From DATAEG01 sp963703085 (GTDB lineage: Bacteria > Actinomycetota > Actinomycetes > Mycobacteriales > Jatrophihabitantaceae), in assembly GCA_963703085.1 (NCBI GenBank), contig OY969789.1:806001-870000 (forward strand): a stretch of 64,000 nucleotides of DNA. Direction: 5' to 3'. Positions 58,322-64,000 of the stretch are shown one piece after another; position 1 is the stretch's first letter; the number at the start of each line of letters is the position of its first letter. The notes under the pieces are model-generated. The model saw nothing but the letters and a program-made list of their open reading frames with translations. It ran no database searches and had not been told where the DNA came from. Made by a program: the position numbers and the translations under genes.

Positions 58322-59257
58322 ATGATCGAAGATCTCTTCGTGCCCGTACTCACTCCATTCGGCCCGGACGGGGCGATCGATGTCGAGGCACTCACCGCGC
58401 ACTCGGCGTGGGTGCGACAGCAGGGCGCCAACGGCGTGATGCTGTTCGGCACGACCGGCGAGGGCCCCTCGGTGTCGGTGAGCGAGAAGCTCACCGCCGC
58501 GAGCCAGCTGATCGCCAATCTGCCGGACCTACAGGTCATCGGCTCGGTGACCGAATCGTCCGTGATGGATGCGGCGCGATGCATCTCGGGATACAACGAG
58601 CTGCCCCTTGCCGGCACGCTGATTCTTCCGCCCGGCTATTTCCGGGAGGCGGCCTCCGACGGGTTGCGTGCCTTCTTCGAGCGCCTCGTGCCGACGAGCG
58701 CGCATCCCGTGCTCGCCTACCACATCCCGTCGTTGGCGCCGGCCGTCGCCGTCGACATCGTCGCCGAGCTCGGCATGTGGGGCGCCAAAGACAGCAGCGG
58801 AGACATCGAGTACACGATGGCGGTGCTGGCCACCGGCAAGGGCGTGATGGTGGGAGCCGAAGCCACTATCCCTGATGCGATGGCTGCCGGCGCAGCAGGC
58901 ACGATCGCGGGCACGGGCAACCTGCTTCCCCGGCATGTCGCCGACATCTGCGCGAGTGTCCGAGCGGGTGATCTGGCCACCGCCTACCGACTGCGCGACC
59001 AACTGTTCGAAGTGCAGCGGATGCTCGCCTCGGTGGCGCCCGGGATGGAGTGGGTCGCTGCGATGAAACAGCTTTCCGGTTATCTCAGTGGCGTCGACCT
59101 GGGCGGCGTCCGGCTGCCGTTGATGGCCCGCCGCGATTACCGCACCACCGAGATGCTGGCTGCGCTGACCGCGTTGTCCGGCCCGGCGTCGTCCGTGCCG
59201 GCGTCAGCGACCACGGCACCGGCCGCACCCGTGGCGGCTGCGACGCTCGTCCAATAA
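58322..59257 (+). CDS. Dihydrodipicolinate synthase (DapA/NanA)-family aldolase or dehydratase
   Basis: A 311-residue TIM-barrel class I enzyme with AGGAG upstream of ATG. 'FGTTGEGPSVSVSEK' is the GTTGE substrate loop, Tyr133 in 'LAYHIPS' and Lys156 in 'WGAKDSSGD' are the catalytic Tyr and Schiff-base Lys. Non-lysine members cleave or dehydrate 2-keto-3-deoxy sugar acids (KDG, L-KDR, L-arabinonate types). This one lies in a sugar-acid island with a double operator and not near other lysine genes. The C-terminal 25 residues are Ala/Pro/Thr-rich, an uncommon tail. Confidence 0.85.
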   Translation: MIEDLFVPVLTPFGPDGAIDVEALTAHSAWVRQQGANGVMLFGTTGEGPSVSVSEKLTAASQLIANLPDLQVIGSVTESSVMDAARCISGYNELPLAGTLILPPGYFREAASDGLRAFFERLVPTSAHPVLAYHIPSLAPAVAVDIVAELGMWGAKDSSGDIEYTMAVLATGKGVMVGAEATIPDAMAAGAAGTIAGTGNLLPRHVADICASVRAGDLATAYRLRDQLFEVQRMLASVAPGMEWVAAMKQLSGYLSGVDLGGVRLPLMARRDYRTTEMLAALTALSGPASSVPASATTAPAAPVAAATLVQ

Positions 59258-59308
59258 CCTCCTGACGATGCACTGACCTGCGTCGGGCGCCGGGTCAGCC
59301 GCCAAGGG

Positions 59309-60325
59309 TCATGGGGCGATCACCGCTTTGAGGCACGACGAGTCACCGGCGACCGCGTCCAGTGCGTCGCCATAAGCCGGCAATTGGTAACGGTGGGTGA
59401 TCATCCCCTCGGTGCGCAGTCGACCGGTCCGCAGCAGGGCCATCGCCCGGTCGAAAGTGTGCGGTTGGGCGAATGAGCCGACGATGCGCAGCTCGCGGCG
59501 GAAGATCTCGTACGGGTGCACCGGGAGTTCGGCGGCTTCGGCGGTCATGCCGTATACGAAGACGGTGCCGCCGATACCGGCCAGCGGCAGGCAGCGGTCC
59601 AGGACGTCGAGGGCACCGGTCGCGTCAACCACTGCATCGAACCCGTCCGGGGCGACGGTCCGCAATTGCCGCTCGTCCTCGCCCGGGTCGCCGCTGGTCA
59701 ACCGGACGATCTGGTCCGCGCCATGCGCGGATGCGAGGTCGAGCTTGAATGCGGTACGCCCGGCAACGGTCACCCGTGCTGCGCCGGCACTGGCCAGCAA
59801 CTGGGCCAGGATCAGCCCGGTTGGGCCGGTGCCGAAGACAAGCACATCACTGCCCGGCCGCAGCGCCAGCACGTCGAGGCCGTGCACGACGCAGGCGGTC
59901 GGCTCGGCGAAGACGACGGTCTCGGGGTCGAGGCCGGCCGCGGGATAGCAGTTGGCGGCTGGCGCAATGACCGCCTCGGCGAATCCGCCCGGATCGGTGA
60001 CACCCTGCGCCCGCGAGGTCAGGCAGTACTGCGATCGGCCGCGGCGACACTGCGGGCAGTTGCCGCACGAGGTCATGTTGTCCACGGTGACGAGCTGTCC
60101 TGGCTGCAGCCCGACCCCGTCACCGACCTCGTCGACCCAGCCGACCATCTCGTGGCCCGGGATCAGCGGGTAAACGGGACCGAATTCCCCGGCATGGAGG
60201 TGTACGTCGGTGCCGCACACGCCGGTGAGCGCAATGCGCAGCCGTACCTCTCCCGGCCCGGGCACCACATCGGGTACGTCGGTGTGGTGCCAGCGCAATG
60301 GAGCGTCGTAGACGATGGCCTTCAT
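59309..60325 (-). CDS. Zinc-dependent alcohol/polyol dehydrogenase (MDR family)
   Basis: A 338-residue medium-chain dehydrogenase. Catalytic zinc ligands Cys37 ('GVCGTDVH') and His58-Glu59 ('GHE') and the four structural-zinc cysteines 87, 90, 93 and 101 ('CGNCPQCRRGRSQYC') are all present. The Rossmann motif is 'VLVFGTGPTGLILAQLLAS'. ATG at 60325 overlaps the upstream stop by 4 bp. It resembles sorbitol, threonine or galactitol dehydrogenases. It is the last gene of a three-gene operon (epimerase, dehydrogenase, dehydrogenase), so it should oxidise a sugar alcohol or aldose. Confidence 0.85.
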   Translation of the reverse strand: MKAIVYDAPLRWHHTDVPDVVPGPGEVRLRIALTGVCGTDVHLHAGEFGPVYPLIPGHEMVGWVDEVGDGVGLQPGQLVTVDNMTSCGNCPQCRRGRSQYCLTSRAQGVTDPGGFAEAVIAPAANCYPAAGLDPETVVFAEPTACVVHGLDVLALRPGSDVLVFGTGPTGLILAQLLASAGAARVTVAGRTAFKLDLASAHGADQIVRLTSGDPGEDERQLRTVAPDGFDAVVDATGALDVLDRCLPLAGIGGTVFVYGMTAEAAELPVHPYEIFRRELRIVGSFAQPHTFDRAMALLRTGRLRTEGMITHRYQLPAYGDALDAVAGDSSCLKAVIAP

Positions 60326-61323
60326 CCGCACCCCTCACCGATTCGGACCCGGGTCTTGAATCCCTGTGCAGCGCGGGTGCGCGCCAGGGCAGCGGCAGTA
60401 TCGGCCAGGGCGAAAGGCGCACCGTGCAGGAGTTCGACCGGCAGGACGTCCGAGGCGAGCAACTGCCGGGCTCGGCCGAATGTGTTCCGCACCGAGTTGA
60501 TGCCGACGATGGTCAGCTCACGGGCCACCACATCGAAGGGCTCGAAGGCGAAGCTGCGCCCTGGGCCGCTCACCCCGAGCAAGCCCAACCGACCGGCTCG
60601 GGCCGTGACTCGTACCGCGTCGCGGACCGCTTCGGGGTTGCCGGTCGCGTCCAGGACGACCTCCCAGTTCGGCCGGTCGAGCTCGGCAACGTCGGCAGCC
60701 GTGCGCAGTGCGCCGAATTCCCCCGCAGCGGCCAACCGGGTCGGGTTTCGGTCCAGCACGTCGACGCGAGCTCCACCGAGGGCGAGAAGTCGGCAGAGCA
60801 GCAGCCCGATAGGGCCCGCGCCGAAGACCAGCGCGCTCCGGCCGAGCACCGCGCCGATCCGGTCGACGCCGTGCAGCACGCAGGCCAGCGGCTCGATGAG
60901 GCTGGCTGTGTCGAACGACATCTCTTCCGGGATCTGCTCGCAGCGCGCCGCATTCACCGCGACGTACTCGGCCAAGGCGCCGGGCGCCGTCGTGCCGAGG
61001 CCGCCACCGTTGAGACACATGTTCGTCCATCCCGATCGGCACAGCTCGCAGGCATCGCAGTAGTCCATCGGATCCACTGCGACCCGGTCGCCTACCTGCA
61101 CCGTCGTCACGGCACTGCCGATCGCGACCACCGTGCCGGCGAACTCGTGACCCGGAATGACCGGGTACTTCACCACCCCGTAGTCACCGTCCAGGACATG
61201 CACGTCGGTGCCGCAGATCCCGCAAGTGCCCACCGCAACCACGGCCTGGTGATCCAGCGGTGCCGGATCGGCCACATCGAGGATGTCCAGGCGGCCGGGC
61301 TCGACGACCGTTGCGGCCTTCAC
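60322..61323 (-). CDS. Zinc-dependent alcohol/polyol dehydrogenase (MDR family)
   Basis: A 333-residue homologue of the next gene. Zinc ligands: Cys37 ('GICGTDVH'), His59-Glu60 ('GHEFAG') and structural cysteines 89, 92, 95 and 103 ('CDACELCRSGWTNMC'). Cofactor fold: 'ALVFGAGPIGLLLCRLLAL'. GTG at 61323 overlaps the epimerase stop (GTGA) and the 3' end overlaps the following dehydrogenase. Two similar but not identical dehydrogenases in tandem suggest two successive oxidations, or two stereoisomeric substrates. Confidence 0.85.
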   Translation of the reverse strand: MKAATVVEPGRLDILDVADPAPLDHQAVVAVGTCGICGTDVHVLDGDYGVVKYPVIPGHEFAGTVVAIGSAVTTVQVGDRVAVDPMDYCDACELCRSGWTNMCLNGGGLGTTAPGALAEYVAVNAARCEQIPEEMSFDTASLIEPLACVLHGVDRIGAVLGRSALVFGAGPIGLLLCRLLALGGARVDVLDRNPTRLAAAGEFGALRTAADVAELDRPNWEVVLDATGNPEAVRDAVRVTARAGRLGLLGVSGPGRSFAFEPFDVVARELTIVGINSVRNTFGRARQLLASDVLPVELLHGAPFALADTAAALARTRAAQGFKTRVRIGEGCG

Positions 61324-62036
61324 GCCGTGGTCGCCGCTGCTGCCGCGCCGGCTGCGCCGACCCAGAAGTCGCTGAGCTCTGCGGGCGAAGCACCGACCGG
61401 CAGCGCGGCGATCTCCCGCAACGCACGGCGTGGGTCGGGCCCGAACACCAACGAGCCAGGGACGATCCCATCGGCACCCGCCGCGGCAAGTGCCGGCACG
61501 GTGTGGGTACGGATCCCGCCGTCGACGACGATGTCGAAGTGCCGCTCCGCCGCGGCCCGAGCCGCAGCGAGTTCGGCCACCCGCCCGGGCGTGGCCGGGT
61601 CCTGATCCATGCCCTTGACGCCGATCTCGGTTCCCAACAGCAATATCCGGTGGGTGTGCTCCAGCAGTTCCAGGGCATGCGCAGTCGGCTCGTGCAGTTC
61701 CAATCCGAGGCCGGCGGCACATTCACGCTCGGCGATGTGCCCGAGCACGTCGCCGACATCGGGGCACGGCCCGGTCTGCACGGTGATGATGTCCGCACCC
61801 ACATCGGCGAAGCGGTCAACCCAATAGTGCGGCTGCATCACGTTGAGGTGGACCTCGATCGGCCGCCGGGTTGCCCGCCGCAGCGCGGCGACGAGATCCG
61901 GCCCGAACAGCAGCTCGGGGACGTTGTGCCCATCGAAGACGTCGATGTGATAACCCGCCACGACGTCATCGATCAGCCGCACGGCCGAGCGCAGGTCCAG
62001 CAGATCCGCCGACCACAGGGAGACGAACGCATCCAC
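61320..62036 (-). CDS. Ribulose-phosphate/allulose-phosphate 3-epimerase family protein
   Basis: A 238-residue TIM-barrel epimerase. 'YHIDVFDGHNVPELLFGPDL' carries the metal ligands and catalytic Asp of the 'DxMDGxFVPN' motif, and 'IDIVVDGGIRTHT' (read in the protein as 'FDIVVDGGIRTHTVPALAAA') is the second catalytic-Asp strand. Family members invert C3 of ribulose-5-P, allulose-6-P or related ketose phosphates. As first gene of an operon with two polyol dehydrogenases and divergent from a ROK kinase, it likely handles a rare hexulose phosphate. Housekeeping rpe is less likely here. Confidence 0.82.
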   Translation of the reverse strand: MDAFVSLWSADLLDLRSAVRLIDDVVAGYHIDVFDGHNVPELLFGPDLVAALRRATRRPIEVHLNVMQPHYWVDRFADVGADIITVQTGPCPDVGDVLGHIAERECAAGLGLELHEPTAHALELLEHTHRILLLGTEIGVKGMDQDPATPGRVAELAAARAAAERHFDIVVDGGIRTHTVPALAAAGADGIVPGSLVFGPDPRRALREIAALPVGASPAELSDFWVGAAGAAAAATTA

Positions 62037-62100
62037 CGGCTGGATCCTCTCGACGATGATCCATGCACGTTATCACTCGCTTCGGGTCGTGTATGGTGCT

Positions 62101-62123
62101 GAATCGAGTCGATTCGAGTCGAT
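62101..62123. promoter_or_regulatory. Palindrome and 10-bp tandem repeat in the epimerase/ROK control region
   Basis: GAATCGAGTCGATTC (62101-62115) has perfect 7-bp arms around a central G. It overlaps a perfect tandem repeat of TCGAGTCGAT (62104-62113 and 62114-62123). The 112-bp divergent region lacks a TTGTYNACAR site, so a different regulator is implied. The ribosome-binding site GAGAGG lies at 62131-62136. Confidence 0.55.
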
Positions 62124-62148
62124 ACTCCCTGAGAGGTGCTTGGCCGAG

Positions 62149-63072
62149 ATGGCGTCAGCCCGGGTGAGCGGCGCGGTGGTCGGCGTTGATCTCGGTGGTA
62201 CGAAGGTCGCCGCCGAGCTGGTCGCCGCGGACGGGCAGACAGTGCGCTCGGTGCAGCGCCGGCACACGGTCGACGGAGCGACGGATGCGATCCGCGCTGT
62301 GCAGGACGTCGTCGCAGAAGCCGCAGGTGGAGCACCGGTCGCTGCAGTCGGCATCGCCGTCGCCGGTTGGCTCAGCGCAGATCGCGAATTCGTCCGCATC
62401 GCAGCCAACCTGGGCATGCAGAACGTCGCGTTGCCCTCGTTACTCGCCACCACGCTCGGCGTGGACGTGCGCATGTACAACGACGGTGACGCCACCGCGT
62501 TCGCCGAGTACGGAGTGGCTGCTCACCCGCGGCACAGCCTGCTGGCTCTGACGTTGGGTACCGGGCTCGGCGCCGGGTTGGTCATCAACGGAATGGTGAT
62601 CACCGGCGGCACCGGACTCGCTGGCGAGCTCGGGCACCAACAGACCCGGACCGAGCAGCGCCCGTGCGTCTGCGGCGGCTCCGGTTGTGCTGAGCTGTAT
62701 GCCAGCGGCGGCGGCATCGCGGCGATCGCCGGTGAGCAGCTGAACCGGGACCTGACCGCCGATGAGGTCCTGCAGCTGGCCCGCTCCGGTGACCCGGTTG
62801 CCGTCCGCCTGCTCGAGGACGCCGGCCAGACTCTCGGGCAATTGATTGCCACCGCTGTGCCCCTCGTCGATCCCGATGTGGTCGTGATCGGTGGCGGATT
62901 CGGCGCCGCGGCCGGGGATCTGATGCGGCCGGCCTTGCAGGCCGAGGTCGACCGCCGACAGTCGATGACCGGCGTTGCCATTGCCCCGCGCGTGATCACT
63001 AGTGAATTGGGTGGGCGGGCTGCCGCCATCGGCGCAGCCGCCCTGCTCCGACGAGCGAGGAGCACTGCATGA
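62149..63072 (+). CDS. ROK-family sugar kinase
   Basis: A 307-residue ROK kinase without an N-terminal winged helix, hence an enzyme rather than a repressor. 'VVGVDLGGTKVAAELVAADG' is the phosphate-1 loop, 'YNDGDATAFAEYG' carries the catalytic Asp, 'LTLGTGLGAGLVING' and 'GGTGLAGELGHQ' follow, and the zinc motif is 'CVCGGSGCAELY'. The usual substrates are glucose, fructose, allose or N-acyl-hexosamines. ATG at 62149 is chosen, though TTG at 62140 is nearer the GAGAGG site. It overlaps the next gene by 4 bp and is divergent from the epimerase operon. Confidence 0.85.
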   Translation: MASARVSGAVVGVDLGGTKVAAELVAADGQTVRSVQRRHTVDGATDAIRAVQDVVAEAAGGAPVAAVGIAVAGWLSADREFVRIAANLGMQNVALPSLLATTLGVDVRMYNDGDATAFAEYGVAAHPRHSLLALTLGTGLGAGLVINGMVITGGTGLAGELGHQQTRTEQRPCVCGGSGCAELYASGGGIAAIAGEQLNRDLTADEVLQLARSGDPVAVRLLEDAGQTLGQLIATAVPLVDPDVVVIGGGFGAAAGDLMRPALQAEVDRRQSMTGVAIAPRVITSELGGRAAAIGAAALLRRARSTA

Positions 63073-64000
63073 CCGGGATCGAGCCACCGTTACGCATCGG
63101 CATGATCGGGTGCGGGCGAATCGCACAGGTGGCGCACCTGCCGGCCATCGCCAAGTCAGCCAGCGTGCACCTCGTCGGTGTCAGCGATCCGAGCCGGACA
63201 CTCAGCGAAGGCGTGGCCAGGCGGTATGACGTGCCCGGCCACCTCGACACCGCCCACCTCCTCGAGTCCGATGTCGAGGCCGTGCTGATCGCCGTCCCGG
63301 ACCGATTCCACCTCGAGCTGACCCGAGCCGCGTTCGAAGCCGGCAAGGACGTCCTGGTCGAGAAGCCGGCCGCCGTCACGTCTGACGAGGCGAGTGAGAT
63401 CGCCGAGCTGGCTGCCAAGTACGGCCGGAAGCTGCAGGTCGGCGCGATGCGCCGGCATGATCCGGGACTGCAGTTCGCCCGAGGTGCCGTCGCCGGGCTG
63501 GGCGAACTTCTCGCGGCCACCTTCTGGTATCGATTGCCGACCGCCTTGCGGGCCAGCACCGAGGAGGTGTTGTTCCCGGCGATGGTCGTCGACGACTCGG
63601 TCAGAACGACCGAGGCCACCTTCAAGGCGGACCGGACCGCCTATCTACTCCGCACGCACGGCGCGCACGTCTTCGACGCCGTGCGCTACCTGCTCGGTGA
63701 TGTCCGGTCGGTCGGCGCAGAACTGGCGCAGGCCGGATCCGACCTGCATTGGCAGGGCTCGCTGGCAACGCAGCGTTGCCTGGCGTCGTTCGCGATCACG
63801 GCCAACACCCATGCCGAGTACTCGGAAGGCATCGAGATCTTCGGCGCACGCGGCGCCGTGCGGATCCGTTCGTACTTCCCGTTTTATCGACGGGCCAGCT
63901 CGGTTGCCGTCTTCGACGAAGGCACCGGCAGTTGGACCGCGCCGGAGTACGGCGCCGTCGACCCATACCAGCGACAACTTGAGGCGTTTGCCGCCGCCGT
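63069..64000 (+). CDS. Gfo/Idh/MocA-family oxidoreductase, 3' end outside window
   Basis: The ATG overlaps the kinase stop (ATGA) and the frame stays open to the window edge, giving 310 residues so far. 'LRIGMIGCGRIAQVAHLPAI' is the Rossmann start, 'GKDVLVEKPAAVTSDEASEI' the EKP motif and 'HGAHVFDAVRYLLGDVRSVG' the C-terminal domain helix with the usual active-site His. It likely oxidises a sugar or inositol derivative feeding the kinase/epimerase branch. Compared with family length, 20-60 residues are missing beyond base 64000. Confidence 0.85.
   Translation, partial: MTGIEPPLRIGMIGCGRIAQVAHLPAIAKSASVHLVGVSDPSRTLSEGVARRYDVPGHLDTAHLLESDVEAVLIAVPDRFHLELTRAAFEAGKDVLVEKPAAVTSDEASEIAELAAKYGRKLQVGAMRRHDPGLQFARGAVAGLGELLAATFWYRLPTALRASTEEVLFPAMVVDDSVRTTEATFKADRTAYLLRTHGAHVFDAVRYLLGDVRSVGAELAQAGSDLHWQGSLATQRCLASFAITANTHAEYSEGIEIFGARGAVRIRSYFPFYRRASSVAVFDEGTGSWTAPEYGAVDPYQRQLEAFAAA

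Noticed and set aside
59273..59298. CTGACC/GGTCAG inverted repeat between convergent DapA-family and dehydrogenase genes
   Set aside because: Only 6 bp of pairing around a 14-base spacer; too weak to call a terminator with confidence.

Overview
The window looks like a chromosomal stretch of a high-G+C actinobacterium (Actinomycetota), probably a soil saprophyte. The signs are strong G/C preference at third codon positions, frequent GTG starts, long runs of genes joined by 4-bp ATGA/GTGA overlaps, many GntR/FCD regulators, and a phenolic-lipid gene set of actinobacterial type. I saw no rRNA, tRNA, CRISPR array, IS element or phage gene.

Layout. (1) 1-2.8 kb: tail of a sialidase-like gene coupled to a PIG-L family protein, an alpha/beta hydrolase and an NmrA-type reductase. 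(2) 2.9-10.4 kb: a secreted GH92 alpha-mannosidase gene broken by seven frame changes, its LacI-type regulator (also frameshifted) with two operator-like palindromes, a sugar-acid dehydratase of the FAH fold, and a lone peptide/sugar-binding lipoprotein. (3) 10.6-15.3 kb: a compact lipid-quinone cluster (UbiA prenyltransferase, type III polyketide synthase, ICMT-like methyltransferase, FAD monooxygenase, geranylgeranyl-reductase-like protein), resembling known pathways to prenylated alkylhydroquinones. (4) 15.3-17.9 kb: a secreted (alpha/alpha)6 glycosidase. (5) 18.0-20.7 kb: an alkylation-repair island with two O6-alkylguanine-DNA methyltransferases, a sigma factor and a 2OG-Fe(II) oxygenase. 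(6) 20.7-35.6 kb: a 15-kb minus-strand gene train with a complete oligopeptide-type ABC importer, two Gfo/Idh/MocA dehydrogenases, a GntR regulator, a D-2-hydroxyacid dehydrogenase, TldD and TldE, two tandem DUF4438 proteins and a flavin-dependent LLM oxidoreductase. This is the best candidate for an undescribed system: import and processing of a modified peptide or glycopeptide. (7) 35.9-64 kb: a catabolic island for plant-type sugars and sugar acids. It holds GH2, GH36 and GH36-like glycosidases, a CE7 esterase, an FAH-IlvD-SDR operon that fits the diketo-hydrolase route for L-fuconate or L-rhamnonate type acids, a second hydratase/SDR pair, a DapA-family aldolase/dehydratase, two zinc alcohol dehydrogenases, an RPE-like epimerase, a ROK kinase, a Gfo/Idh oxidoreductase, and a three-gene 2-oxoacid/acetoin dehydrogenase (E1 alpha, E1 beta, E2).

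The genes of region 7 appear tied together by a shared operator. Seven copies of a TTGTYNACAR-type palindrome lie in the promoters of at least six transcription units between 36.6 and 58.3 kb. The likely binders are the FCD-type GntR proteins encoded nearby. Four genes (GH92, LacI, one Gfo/Idh, GH2) carry frameshifts. The coding sense resumes intact after each one, so they are either very recent mutations or sequence errors.
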